NCBI GenBank assembly: GCA_964454005.1
Contig: CAYVQE010000045.1
Span: 1-39,105, forward strand
Origin: CAYVQE01 sp964454005
GTDB lineage: Bacteria; Myxococcota; B64-G9
Reading direction: 5' to 3'
DNA length: 39,105 nucleotides
The position numbers were made by a program, and so were the translations under genes. Within the stretch, counting starts at the first letter, position 1. Each line of letters opens with the position of its first letter. Below, piece by piece: positions 14,501-23,222 of the stretch. The notes beneath the pieces are model-generated. The model had not been told where the DNA came from, did not search any database, and saw nothing but the letters and a program-made list of their open reading frames with translations.

Positions 14501-15431
14501 ACTTGATGCGATCGGGGATCGGGTTGTCGGTCGGCTCCTGGCCGGCGCCCAGCAGGTCCACGGTCAGGTCGCCCCGCGACAGCCGGAACCGGTTCTGCTC
14601 CATGGCTTCGGTGGCCCGTTCGCGGTAGGCGTCCGATTCGATCCAGGTTTTGACGGGTCCCCGGCGGGTGAGCACCTGTTCGGCGCCGATCCAGCGAAAG
14701 GGTTTGCCGGTGCGGCAGTCGAGCAGATCGCCGGACTCGACCCCCCAGGCCAGCTCGACCAGCGAACGCTCGCGGGTGTCGCGCAGGATGGCCGTCAACT
14801 GGCCCTGCACCTCGGGCTGGACGAAGCGGAAGTGGCGGAAGTAGAGCACGGCGTTGTGTAGCCGCTCGGGCAGCTCGATCACCCCGTCCAGCCCGAGCCG
14901 GACGCTGATCAGCTGCAGCAGCACCAGCATCTCGCGGCCGATGCCGAGACCCGGAAACGACTGGCCGGGCAGCAGCGGCCGGGCGGGGTCGGGACGCTGC
15001 AGCGGGTTCTGCATGCGCAACCAGCGCTCGTGTAAGAACCGGTGCGCGCCCGGCGCCACCCAGCGCAGGTGGGCCGGCAGGGGGGCCACCTGGGCCACCA
15101 GCTCCACTAGCGGCTGGCGCGCGCGCGGGCTGGTGATGCGCAGCACGTCGTGGCCTGCGTTCGGCTCGTCCAGGGTGAACTCCAGCTCCTCGAAGCCGAG
15201 CCGTGCCAGCTCGGCGGTCAGACCGTAGCGCTCGAACACCAATCGCAGCCCGGACAGGGAGTAGAAACCGATAAACAGCCCGTCGGCCGCCTTGCCCCGC
15301 TCGCGGTCGGACGACTCGCCGACGGGCCAAGCCGTGTCCTGCTCGGTCAGCAGGTCCGGGTCCAGGTGGCGGTAGATCTGGCGGTAGTGACGCTCGATGC
15401 GGTCGATTTCGCTGTCACCGCGGGCTGCCAT
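14499..15431 (-). CDS. Hypothetical 310-residue protein
   Basis: I do not recognise this protein with confidence. It has no signal peptide or membrane segment. The central part (about residues 115-205) contains PLLPGQSFPGLGIGREMLVL, then LPERLHNAVLYFRHFRF. The glycine-rich turn, helix and late N-A-x-x-F-x-x-F pattern loosely recalls the acetyl-CoA binding half of GNAT acetyltransferases, but this is a weak impression. The C-terminus is charged and ends near a hairpin terminator. Codon use and GC content look like those of its neighbours. The ATG at 15431 has GAGAGA just upstream. Confidence 0.8.
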   Translation of the reverse strand: MAARGDSEIDRIERHYRQIYRHLDPDLLTEQDTAWPVGESSDRERGKAADGLFIGFYSLSGLRLVFERYGLTAELARLGFEELEFTLDEPNAGHDVLRITSPRARQPLVELVAQVAPLPAHLRWVAPGAHRFLHERWLRMQNPLQRPDPARPLLPGQSFPGLGIGREMLVLLQLISVRLGLDGVIELPERLHNAVLYFRHFRFVQPEVQGQLTAILRDTRERSLVELAWGVESGDLLDCRTGKPFRWIGAEQVLTRRGPVKTWIESDAYRERATEAMEQNRFRLSRGDLTVDLLGAGQEPTDNPIPDRIK

Positions 15432-15438
15432 GTCTCTC

Positions 15439-15468
15439 TTTTTACGCTGCCGGGCGCGAGCGGGTCAA
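15439..15468 (-). promoter_or_regulatory. Possible promoter for the 310-residue gene
   Basis: On the - strand, TTGACC (15463-15468) and TAAAAA (15439-15444) are separated by 18 bases. The -10 box is only seven bases from the ATG at 15431, which would make the transcript nearly leaderless, so the assignment is weak. Confidence 0.25.
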
Positions 15469-15504
15469 TCCGCCGCTCGGCCGTCGGGCGGTGGAAGCCC
15501 GTTC

Positions 15505-15535
15505 TTGCCTGGTGTCGGGCGCTTGTGCCTACACT
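15505..15535 (+). promoter_or_regulatory. Possible sigma-70 promoter for the exported barrel gene
   Basis: TTGCCT (15505-15510) and TACACT (15530-15535) are separated by 19 bases and sit 20 bases before the ATG at 15556. The -10 box is of the same TACANT type as the boxes before the PilZ and MshEN genes. Confidence 0.35.
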
Positions 15536-15555
15536 GCGGTCGAGGTCAGGAGACG

Positions 15556-16716
15556 ATGTTGCGCTGGAGTACGCAAATCGGGCTGCTGGCTCTGCTGCTG
15601 TGGCCGTTCGCCCCAGCACGGGCCGACGGGGATCCGCGCACGCTGCTGGTGCTGCCGATCTTCGGCGCCGCGCCGCCCGAGCTGGAGGTTCCCTGGGCCG
15701 AGCGGCTGGCCGAGTCGCTCAAGCTGGAGCTCGAGACCAGTGTCGAGGTGGTGGCCCAGGAACCGACCGGTCCGCTGGCCCCTGGGGCCATCGAACCGAC
15801 CGCACGGCGGCGGGCCCATGAGCTAGGGGCGGCGGCGGTGCTGTGGGGCGAGCTGATCGCGGCCGGCGCTTGTCCGGCGCCGCGGCGCATCCGGCTGCGC
15901 ATCCTGGATCCGGCCAACGAGCAGCTCGTCGTGCGCGAGGTCTGCCCCAGTGCGACCGACGTCGATGCCCTGTCGCGGGCCATCGCGCTGGCGGTGGCCA
16001 ACGCCCTGCGGGCCGGCGAGGTGGCCAGCCTGGCGATTCCGGCGGCCGCACCGGCCGCCCGGCCGCGGCCACGGCGGCGGACCATTCCACCCGCGCCGCG
16101 GGACGGGGATCCCCGCCGGCCCTGCCCGAAATGCCCACCTTGCCCCGCGCCCCGGCCGGTGCCGCCGCCGGTCCGGATGGCTCGGTCGTGGCCGCACTGG
16201 ACCCTGGCCCTCGGCGGGCTGTACAGCTCGCATCCGAGCTGGTCCTCGACCAGCCTCGGCCTGGGTGTGGGGCTGGGCTACAGTCCGCTGGCGTGGCTGG
16301 ACATCGGGCTCGAGTTGCAGGCACTGCGGGGCCGGCGGGTGGCCGTGGACGAGGTGCAGGCGCTCTATACTGCCTGGCCGGTGGTGCTGCGGCTGGCCCT
16401 GGGCTGGCGCGCCCGTAGTTGGGGCCTGGGCGCCGACCTGGGTCTGAAGCTGAGCTGGAGCCGGCTGGACGTCCTGCTCGAACGCCTGCAGGAGACCAAG
16501 TCGGTAGAGCGACTCAACCCGGCTTTGCTGCTGCGGGCCAGGTTCCGCTACTGGACTCCCTGGGGCATCGGCCTCGAGCTCAGCGCCGGGCCGGTCGTCT
16601 ACCTGCGCCGCCAGCGCTACGTTTACGGCGGCGCCGACCGGCTTAGCACGGTGCTGTCGATGCAGGAGGTCTCCCTCGAAGCCGGCCTGTCGTTGCTGGT
16701 GGCGCTGGGTCGATGA
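15556..16716 (+). CDS. Exported protein with probable outer-membrane barrel
   Basis: A 386-residue protein. Residues 1-24 are a signal peptide (LLALLLWPFAPARADG). Residues about 28-155 form a soluble domain opening LLVLPIFGAAPPEL, with conserved-looking RRAHELGAAAVLWGEL, reminiscent of the periplasmic N-domains of TolB or CsgG-like proteins. A Pro/Arg-rich linker with CPKCPPC (about residues 190-196) follows. The last 170 residues are alternating hydrophobic strands rich in Gly, Trp and Tyr, as in outer-membrane beta-barrels. The ATG at 15556 follows AGGAGA (15548-15553); the longer upstream frame lacks a signal peptide. It precedes an ECF sigma factor and FecR-like regulator, so a sensor role is possible (inference). 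Confidence 0.8.
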   Translation: MLRWSTQIGLLALLLWPFAPARADGDPRTLLVLPIFGAAPPELEVPWAERLAESLKLELETSVEVVAQEPTGPLAPGAIEPTARRRAHELGAAAVLWGELIAAGACPAPRRIRLRILDPANEQLVVREVCPSATDVDALSRAIALAVANALRAGEVASLAIPAAAPAARPRPRRRTIPPAPRDGDPRRPCPKCPPCPAPRPVPPPVRMARSWPHWTLALGGLYSSHPSWSSTSLGLGVGLGYSPLAWLDIGLELQALRGRRVAVDEVQALYTAWPVVLRLALGWRARSWGLGADLGLKLSWSRLDVLLERLQETKSVERLNPALLLRARFRYWTPWGIGLELSAGPVVYLRRQRYVYGGADRLSTVLSMQEVSLEAGLSLLVALGR

Positions 16717-16764
16717 ATCAGCGCCGCCAGCGCCGAGGTCGAAATTTCAGCGAAGGTTTCTGGG

Positions 16765-16782
16765 GTATCGGGAAACCGATGC
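16765..16782 (+). other. GAAA-tetraloop hairpin before the ECF sigma gene
   Basis: GTATCGG (16765-16771) pairs with CCGATGC (16776-16782), one G-U pair included, closed by a GAAA tetraloop, an especially stable fold in RNA. It lies 48 bases after the barrel gene and seven bases before the first possible ATG of the sigma gene. It may be a terminator remnant or may shape sigma-gene expression. Confidence 0.4.
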
Positions 16783-16788
16783 AGTAGA

Positions 16789-17403
16789 ATGCCGGGCATG
16801 GTCGCGACCGGTGTCGGATCGGATACGCGGTCACCGGTGCCCGGTGAGCTGATCGAGCGTTGCCGGCGAGGTGATCGCGATGCCCAGCGGGAGCTTTTCG
16901 AGCGGACGGTGGACGACGTCGACCGCATCCTGCTGCGGCTGGTCGGCCCGCAAGTCGACCGCGAGGACCTGGCCCAGGAGGTCTACCTGGCGCTGTGGCG
17001 GGCCCTGCCGAAGTTCCGCCGGGAGGCTCGCTTCTCTACGTTTTTGTTCGGGATTTGCCTGCGGGTGGCCAAGGCCCGGGCACGGGGCTGGGCCCGCTGG
17101 CGGCGCTTGCAGCAGCGGGCGGCGCGCGAGCCGGCCGGCCCGCCGCCGGCCGCTCCCGGCGACCGGCTCGAGACGCAGCAGCGGGCCGCAGCCGTGCACC
17201 GGGCCCTGGAGCGGCTGTCGTTCAAGCTGCGCACCGTGCTGGTCCTCTACGAGATGGAGGGCCTGAGCGGCAAGCAGATCGCCGAACGGCTGGGCATTCC
17301 GGACAAGACGGTCTGGACCCGGCTGCACAGCGCCCGCAAGGCCTTTCGGAGGGTATACCGTTGGCCGCCGAAGACCGGAAGCAAGGACCCTGCCCTTGGT
17401 TAG
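16789..17403 (+). CDS. ECF-type RNA polymerase sigma factor
   Basis: A 204-residue sigma factor with region 2 (ELIERCRRGDRDAQRELFER, DREDLAQEVYLALWRALPKF, FSTFLFGICLRVAKARARGW) and region 4 (RALERLSFKLRTVLVLYEME, GLSGKQIAERLGIPDKTVW). The missing region 3 and the size are typical of extracytoplasmic-function sigma factors. A short Pro/Ala linker joins the two regions. ATG at 16789 or 16798 are both possible and neither has a good Shine-Dalgarno. Its 3' end overlaps the anti-sigma gene by 43 bases, so the two are made together and presumably bind each other. Confidence 0.93.
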   Translation: MPGMVATGVGSDTRSPVPGELIERCRRGDRDAQRELFERTVDDVDRILLRLVGPQVDREDLAQEVYLALWRALPKFRREARFSTFLFGICLRVAKARARGWARWRRLQQRAAREPAGPPPAAPGDRLETQQRAAAVHRALERLSFKLRTVLVLYEMEGLSGKQIAERLGIPDKTVWTRLHSARKAFRRVYRWPPKTGSKDPALG

Positions 17404-19076
17404 ACCGCGTCCAGGACTACCTCGACGAGCGGCTGAACCCCACCGACCGAGCCGATTTCGAGCGCCACCTGCCCGGCTGTGACGCCTGTCGCGATGATGT
17501 CGAGGCATGGCACCGCCTGCAGGCCGAGCTGCGCGCGGCAGCCGCGCTGCAGCCGGCCCCTTTGGACCGCCGGGCGGTGGCCGCGCGCCTGTTCGACTCC
17601 GGGCGCGGCCGCCCTTGGCTGGCCCCGGCGCTGGCCGGTGCCGCGGCGGCGGCGGCCGCGCTGCTGCTGCTGGCGCTGTGGTGGCCGGGGGGCGCTTCCG
17701 CGCCGGCATCGGGCGCCCTGGGCCGCGGTGATGGCCCAGCGGACAGTTTGGTTCCGCGCCCCGCGCAGGACGGTGCTGTACCGCCGTCGCGGCCGGAGCC
17801 GGCCGCGGCGGTGCAGGTTGCCTACCTGCAGGGCGAGGTGGCCGGACCGTACCCGGCAGCCGGCCGTTGGGTGGCGCCGCTGGACGAGGAGCTGCGCCTC
17901 GGCGCGGGAGCGGTGCTGGCGCTGCGACCCGAGCCGGCGGTGGCCGTCGCCTTGCTGGACGGTGCCCGGGCCCGCTTGCGGGCCGATGACGGCTGGACGG
18001 TCGAACTGCAGCACGGCACCCTGGCGGCCCGGCTGGGTGCGGAGCGCCGGGCCTTTCGGGTGCGCTGTGCCGGGACGCTTCTGACCGCCCTGGGCACGGC
18101 GTTTTCGTTGAGCGCCGACGGGAACGGACCACCGCGGTTGGTGTTGGCCGAGGGCGCATTGCGATTGCGCACCGTCGACGGCGGTATCGAGCAGCTGGCA
18201 GCCCCGGCCTGGGCACGGTTGGGCCCCGACGGCCTCGAGGCCGTCGAGCGCGGAATGCCCGCCGGGCCCGGTCCCCTCGACCTGGTGGCGCTCGTCGAGC
18301 CGGCGGCCGATGCGGTCCTGGGCACTCTGCAGCTCAGTTCCCGGCCGCAGCCAGCCCGGGTGCTGATCGACGGTGAGCGGGCCGGAGAGACGCCGCTGGT
18401 GCTGGCCCGGCGGGCGGGCGAGCTGTTCCTGGAGCTGCAGGCGCCGGGGAGCGTGCCGCTGCGCACCGAGTTGGCCCTGCCGCCGGGGCGCATCCTGCGC
18501 CGCCATCTGGAGCTGGCGTCCGCGGAGCGGGTCTCTGCGGGGCCGGCACCCCATCCGGATCCGGCGCCGCCGCCGCCGGCCGAGCCGCGGGCGGACCTGC
18601 TGGCCGAGGCTCGGCGGCTGCTGGCCGATCGCGAATTGAGTGCGGCCCGGCGGCGCATCGCGCTGCACCTGGAGCGCCGGCCCGACGACCCGCGCGGCCT
18701 GCTGCTGCGGGCCGACGCCCTGCGCCTGGCCGACCGGGGGCGGCAGGCGCTGGACGGCTACCTGCGGGTGGCGGCGCTGGCCAGCGATCCGCGGCTGGCC
18801 GAGGCGGCACTGTACCAGGCCGGCCTGCTGCGGCTGCAGGTGTTGGAGCAGGCGCGCGCGGCGCTGGAGACCTTCGCCGGGCTGCGCCGCGAGCACCCGG
18901 ACGGCTTGCTGCGCCAGGAGGTGGCCTTCCACCTGGCCGAGTGCTACCTGGCGCTGGCCGATTACCGTCGCGCGCTGCGCGCGCTGCAGGACTACCTGCG
19001 CCTGTACCCCGAAGGAACCCGCGCCGCCGAGGCGCGTGAGCTGCTGGGCGACCTGCGCGCCAAAGGTTGGCAGTAG
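17361..19076 (+). CDS. Membrane anti-sigma protein with FecR, PEGA and TPR parts
   Basis: The TTG at 17361 is the likely start. GGAGGG (17348-17353) lies seven bases before it, it overlaps the sigma gene by 43 bases, and the protein then begins at an anti-sigma domain. Longer open frame upstream is the wrong frame of the sigma gene. The 571-residue product reads as follows: a zinc-type anti-sigma module with H36-xxx-C40-xx-C43 (HLPGCDAC), a transmembrane helix at about 86-108, a FecR-like domain (about 153-300, with LLTALGTAFSLSAD), a PEGA-like beta domain (about 323-388, RVLIDGERAGETPL) and TPR-like helices (about 411-571). By analogy with FecR proteins it would hold the sigma factor inside the cell and sense something outside it. 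The domain order is read by eye. Confidence 0.87.
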   Translation: MAAEDRKQGPCPWLDRVQDYLDERLNPTDRADFERHLPGCDACRDDVEAWHRLQAELRAAAALQPAPLDRRAVAARLFDSGRGRPWLAPALAGAAAAAAALLLLALWWPGGASAPASGALGRGDGPADSLVPRPAQDGAVPPSRPEPAAAVQVAYLQGEVAGPYPAAGRWVAPLDEELRLGAGAVLALRPEPAVAVALLDGARARLRADDGWTVELQHGTLAARLGAERRAFRVRCAGTLLTALGTAFSLSADGNGPPRLVLAEGALRLRTVDGGIEQLAAPAWARLGPDGLEAVERGMPAGPGPLDLVALVEPAADAVLGTLQLSSRPQPARVLIDGERAGETPLVLARRAGELFLELQAPGSVPLRTELALPPGRILRRHLELASAERVSAGPAPHPDPAPPPPAEPRADLLAEARRLLADRELSAARRRIALHLERRPDDPRGLLLRADALRLADRGRQALDGYLRVAALASDPRLAEAALYQAGLLRLQVLEQARAALETFAGLRREHPDGLLRQEVAFHLAECYLALADYRRALRALQDYLRLYPEGTRAAEARELLGDLRAKGWQ

Positions 19077-19114
19077 AACCGAAACGCATCTGCATCGATC
19101 GAGGGAGGCACGAT

Positions 19115-22100
19115 ATGCGGTTGGGACAGCTGATTGGGTTGGTATCGGGCTTGTTGGCGGTTGTTTTTGCTGCCGGCGCCTGCAAGGACAACATCAACCT
19201 GGGCGAGGTGCGGGCGGTGGCCGAACTCGGCCAGGACTGGGACGGCGACGGCACGATCGAACCGTTGCCGGCGGGCGCCGACGGCGCCGATCACCTGATC
19301 GACTTCGGTCAGGTGGTGGTGTTGCAGCAGGCCACCCGGGTGGTGGCGCTGCGCAACGGCGACCAGGCCCGCGATGACCTGCGTTGGAACTCGATCGAGC
19401 TGGTCGATGCCGAGAGTTCAGACTTCTTCCTCGATCCGCCCCAGGCCAACGATCTGGCCCCTGGGGAAGCGGCCTACTTCGCGGTGCACTATGTGCCCTC
19501 GACCGACGGGGCCGACAGCGGCGAGCTGCTGGTGACCACCAACGACCCGGACCGCAAGCAGATCACCATCGCGCTGGCCGGCGAGGGTGTCAGCCCGGAC
19601 GTGGAGGTCTGCCTGGTGGGCCCCGATGGCGAGCTGTGCAACGACCCGCAGCAGCCGGGCGCGCTGTCGCTGGACTTCGGTATGAACGACCTCGGTGACT
19701 CGACCGATCACAGCTTCGTGGTGCGCAACACCGGCGTGTTCGAGCTGACCGTCGGCGCCGGGGCCGGCCAGGCCGGAGTCGATTTCGGCGCCAACACCAG
19801 CCAGGAGTTCATCCTCTCTCCGGAACCCTGGACCGGCACGTTGGCCCCCGGCGCAGAGCAGAGCTTTGTCATCACTTACAGCCCCATCGACGGCGGGGCC
19901 GACGCGGGCCGGCTGGAGGTCCACTCCAACGACCCCGACGAGCCGCTGGTGCGCATCGACCTGCTGGGCAACGGGCTGGCGCCCAAGATCTGCCCGCAAC
20001 CGCCCTTTCTGGTCGACTTCGGCTCGATCCAGATCGGCTCCAGTTCGAATGAGAGCTACACCTTCAGCTCCTGCGGCAACCAGGTGCTGGTCATAGAGGA
20101 GCTGGCGCTCGATTCTGGCAACCACGGTTACTTCTCCTTCGCCACCGCGGTCGAGACCCCCTTCGATCTGTCGCCTGGCGAGACCTTCGCCGTGGAGCTG
20201 ACCTATGCGCCGGCCACCGAGGGGGCCCATGCCGGCCAGCTGGACATCTACTCCAACGACCCCAACGCCGGTGAGGGCTACATCGAGCTGGTCGGCCAGG
20301 CCACGCCGGTGCCCACCTGCGACGTGCACGTCTTCCCGACGGCGGTCGACTTCGGCACCGTGTCCACCTCGGGCTTCGCCAACCAGACGGTGGCCATCTC
20401 CAACAGCGGCGACGCCGACTGCGACATCAGCGAGATCCGCGGGCCCACCGGCAGCGCCGAGTTCTCCTTTCCCACGGTTCCGTTCACCGGCGCCATCCCG
20501 CCGGGCGAGATGCGCCAGTTCACGGTGCGCTACCAGCCGGCGGACGAGGGCGCCGACACCGGCAGCGTGACCGTGGTCTGCGCCAACGACCCGGACGAGG
20601 GCGAGACCGAGGTCAGCTTGAGCGGCAGCGGCGTCCAGCCGCCGCCCTGCGATCTGCAAGTCGACCCGGCGCTGCTGAACTTCGGCTCGGTGCCGGTGGG
20701 CGGCCGCGTGGAGCTGAGCACCACCATCTACAACTTCGGCTCCGAGGAGTGCTATGTCACCAACGCCGACCTGACCCAGGGCTCGGACCCGTCTTTCATC
20801 CCCAGCCCCTTGCCCTTCCCGCGGCCGGAGCTCGGTCCGGGCGATTCGGTCGAGCTGGTTGTGGCGGTCGAGCCGCTGCACGGCGGCGTGCTCAGCGGTG
20901 AGCTGGTGATCAAGGGTGCGGAGAGCAACCCCTTCATGGGCGTGCCCATGGCCACCGTGCAGTTGTCGGCCGGCGGCCAGGCGGCCGAGATGTGCCTGCA
21001 TCCCACCGTGCTGGACTACGGGCCGGTGCCGGTGGGCGATTACCGGGATTTGACATTCGAAATCCAGGCCTGCGGGCCGGGCAACCTGCGGGTGCGCCAG
21101 ATCGCGTTCGAGGGCGCCAACCCGGATTTCACCTTCGCCTCGGTGCCGGGCGCCCCGCGCACCATCCCGGCCGGCACCAGCCACACGGTCACGGTGCGCT
21201 ACAGCCCGTCGGCCCAGGGGGCCGATTTCGGCCGCGTCTTGATCGCGGGCAACGGCGAGGACGACCCGTCGGGCGTGATCGAGCTGGTGGGCAACTATTC
21301 CGGCAATTGCCCCTCGGTCTTCGACTGCCAGCCCGACGCGCTGTGGTTCGAGGCCACCGAGATCGGCCGTTCCCGCGAGCAGGCCTTCATCTGCACCAAC
21401 CACGGCAGCGAGCCGCTGGAGGTGCTGACGGTCGAGCTGACCCCGGGCACCTCGCCCGAGTACCTGCTGTCGGCGCCGGGCGTGCCGCGCACGGTGGCGC
21501 CGGACGAGCAGCTGCACGTCGAGGTGGCCTACATTCCGGCCGACGTGGGCGCGGACACCGGGGCGGTGGCCATCTCCAGCCAGTTCTCCTCGGACGAGTG
21601 CGACAACTTCACCCTGATCAACGTCCCGCTCGAGGCCGAGGGCGTCACCGCCGACCTGCCGCCGTGCATCGGGCCGCAGAACTTCGAGCCCGAGCTGCTG
21701 TTCGAGTGGCCGAACGGCGACATCTCGAATCCGCAGTTCCACCAGGTGTTCATGTCGCCCATCGTCATCAACCTGACCGACGACAACGGCGACGGCTTCA
21801 TCAACGAGAACGACATCCCGGACATCGTCTTCAACTCCTTTGACTACTTCCACGAGCCGGCGGTGCCGGCCACCCCGGCCATGCTGCGGGCCATCTCGGG
21901 CGACGACGGCCACGAGATCTGGACCATCGACGATCCCCACTTCCGCACCAACAACGAGACGCAGGTGGCCGCGGCCGATATCGACGGCGACAACCTGCCC
22001 GAGATCCTGGCCTCCAAGTACGTGGTCACCGACTCCGGCGAGATGACCGGCAGGTTCGTCACCGGCACCATCCTGTGCTTCGAGCACGACGGTACCTTCA

Positions 22101-23119
22101 AGTGGGAGAGCGAGCCCTGGCACGCGCCCGAGGACGATATCGAGGACGGCTCGGCCATCGGCGTGGCCGATCTGGATCACGACGGCCATCCCGAGATCTT
22201 CCGCGGGCCCTCGGTGTTCAACCACCGCGGCGAGCTGCTGTGGGAAGGCGAGGCCGGTCGTGGCTCGGTCTGGCACGGCGTGTTCTGCACCGCCGCCGAT
22301 CTGGACATGGCGGGCGAGATGGAGCTGGTCTGCGGCAACACCGCCTACCGCCACGACGGCAGCATCTACTGGCAGGTGGACAAGCCGGATGGCCTGGCCT
22401 CGGTGGCCGATTTCGACGTCGACGGCTACCCCGAGGTGTTCCTGTTCGCCTCCGGCTTCGGTGGCGGCTCGTTCATCCTCGACGGCCGCACCGGGCAGGT
22501 GCTCGGCAGCCTGTCGGGCAGCAGCAACGTCAACGCCAGCCTGGTGGCCGTGCTGGCCGATCTGGACGACAGCGGCGGGCCGGAGATCGGCGTGGTCGGC
22601 CGCTGTCCGGACCCGAACGATCCGCAGGAGGACACCAACTGCTTCTGGGGCATCGACGTGACCGAGGCCAACTTCGCCATGAACGTCATCTGGGAAGAGG
22701 CCCTCAACGACACCACCCTGGGCGGCGGCAACTCGGCCTTCGACTTCGAGGGCGACGGCACCTTCGAGATGCTGCAGAACGACGAGAACTACGTCAACGT
22801 CTACCGCGGGCTGGCTCACGATCTGATCTACCAGGCCGAGCGCTGGTCCGTCACCGGCTGGGAGAACCCGCTGGTGGTCGATGTCAACAACGACAACCAC
22901 GCCGAGATCATCGTCGTCGAAAACGGCCTCGGCTCCAGCAAGGGCATCCTGGTCTACGGCAACGCCGGGCCGGTCAAGTGGGTCGAGACCAAGCGGGTGT
23001 GGAACCAGTACGACTACCACATCACCAACATCCGCGAGAACGGCACCGTGCCGCGCTTCGAGGTGCCCAACTGGACGGTGTACAACAACTTCCTGGCCAA
23101 CGAGCCCTTCTGCGAATGA
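19115..23119 (+). CDS. Giant lipoprotein: seven anchor-D domains plus FG-GAP-like repeats
   Basis: A 1334-residue protein. The ATG at 19115 follows GAGGGAGG (19101-19108) and gives a signal peptide with lipobox A-G-A-C, Cys23 being the lipidation site. Seven ASH-like 'choice-of-anchor D' domains of about 110 residues recur, each marked by a (I/V/L)DFG-type strand near residues 62, 186, 299, 411, 521, 632 and 742. From about 860 onward there are calcium-binding FG-GAP/VCBS-like repeats with DxDxDG loops (DIDGDNLPEI, DLDHDGHPEI, DFDVDGYPEV). The end contains VWNQYDYHITNIRENGTVPR, a motif I associate with myxobacterial surface proteins. Likely anchored at the cell surface; ligand unknown. Confidence 0.9.
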   Translation: MRLGQLIGLVSGLLAVVFAAGACKDNINLGEVRAVAELGQDWDGDGTIEPLPAGADGADHLIDFGQVVVLQQATRVVALRNGDQARDDLRWNSIELVDAESSDFFLDPPQANDLAPGEAAYFAVHYVPSTDGADSGELLVTTNDPDRKQITIALAGEGVSPDVEVCLVGPDGELCNDPQQPGALSLDFGMNDLGDSTDHSFVVRNTGVFELTVGAGAGQAGVDFGANTSQEFILSPEPWTGTLAPGAEQSFVITYSPIDGGADAGRLEVHSNDPDEPLVRIDLLGNGLAPKICPQPPFLVDFGSIQIGSSSNESYTFSSCGNQVLVIEELALDSGNHGYFSFATAVETPFDLSPGETFAVELTYAPATEGAHAGQLDIYSNDPNAGEGYIELVGQATPVPTCDVHVFPTAVDFGTVSTSGFANQTVAISNSGDADCDISEIRGPTGSAEFSFPTVPFTGAIPPGEMRQFTVRYQPADEGADTGSVTVVCANDPDEGETEVSLSGSGVQPPPCDLQVDPALLNFGSVPVGGRVELSTTIYNFGSEECYVTNADLTQGSDPSFIPSPLPFPRPELGPGDSVELVVAVEPLHGGVLSGELVIKGAESNPFMGVPMATVQLSAGGQAAEMCLHPTVLDYGPVPVGDYRDLTFEIQACGPGNLRVRQIAFEGANPDFTFASVPGAPRTIPAGTSHTVTVRYSPSAQGADFGRVLIAGNGEDDPSGVIELVGNYSGNCPSVFDCQPDALWFEATEIGRSREQAFICTNHGSEPLEVLTVELTPGTSPEYLLSAPGVPRTVAPDEQLHVEVAYIPADVGADTGAVAISSQFSSDECDNFTLINVPLEAEGVTADLPPCIGPQNFEPELLFEWPNGDISNPQFHQVFMSPIVINLTDDNGDGFINENDIPDIVFNSFDYFHEPAVPATPAMLRAISGDDGHEIWTIDDPHFRTNNETQVAAADIDGDNLPEILASKYVVTDSGEMTGRFVTGTILCFEHDGTFKWESEPWHAPEDDIEDGSAIGVADLDHDGHPEIFRGPSVFNHRGELLWEGEAGRGSVWHGVFCTAADLDMAGEMELVCGNTAYRHDGSIYWQVDKPDGLASVADFDVDGYPEVFLFASGFGGGSFILDGRTGQVLGSLSGSSNVNASLVAVLADLDDSGGPEIGVVGRCPDPNDPQEDTNCFWGIDVTEANFAMNVIWEEALNDTTLGGGNSAFDFEGDGTFEMLQNDENYVNVYRGLAHDLIYQAERWSVTGWENPLVVDVNNDNHAEIIVVENGLGSSKGILVYGNAGPVKWVETKRVWNQYDYHITNIRENGTVPRFEVPNWTVYNNFLANEPFCE

Positions 23120-23128
23120 CCGCCATTG

Positions 23129-23147
23129 CCCCGCCCGCAGGGCGGGG
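23129..23147 (+). terminator. GC-rich hairpin after the first giant lipoprotein gene
   Basis: CCCCGCCC (23129-23136) and GGGCGGGG (23140-23147) are perfect complements around a GCA loop, starting nine bases after the stop codon. The next bases contain GGGGCCC twice. No U-tract is present. It may reduce read-through into the second lipoprotein gene. Confidence 0.5.
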
Positions 23148-23172
23148 GATGTCGGGGCCCAGGGGCCCGGTT

Positions 23173-23185
23173 GGGAGTCTTCAGG
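23173..23185 (+). repeat. Half copy of the CTTCAGG repeat
   Basis: GGGAGTCTTCAGG matches the right half of the palindromic sequences at 14089 and 26429, with one extra T. It lies in the gap between the two giant lipoprotein genes, as those copies lie after the ends of + strand gene runs. Confidence 0.3.
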
Positions 23186-23222
23186 GGCTTTGCCGTGACG
23201 GGAAGGACCGAAGGAGGACGTG

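Noticed and set aside
16995..17360. Long N-terminal extension of the anti-sigma gene
   Set aside because: This part is the wrong frame of the ECF sigma gene. The TTG at 17361 has a good ribosome-binding site and begins the anti-sigma domain.
23148..23172. Possible promoter for the second giant lipoprotein gene
   Set aside because: The gap is rich in GGGCCC runs and no pair of -35 and -10 boxes with sensible spacing was found.
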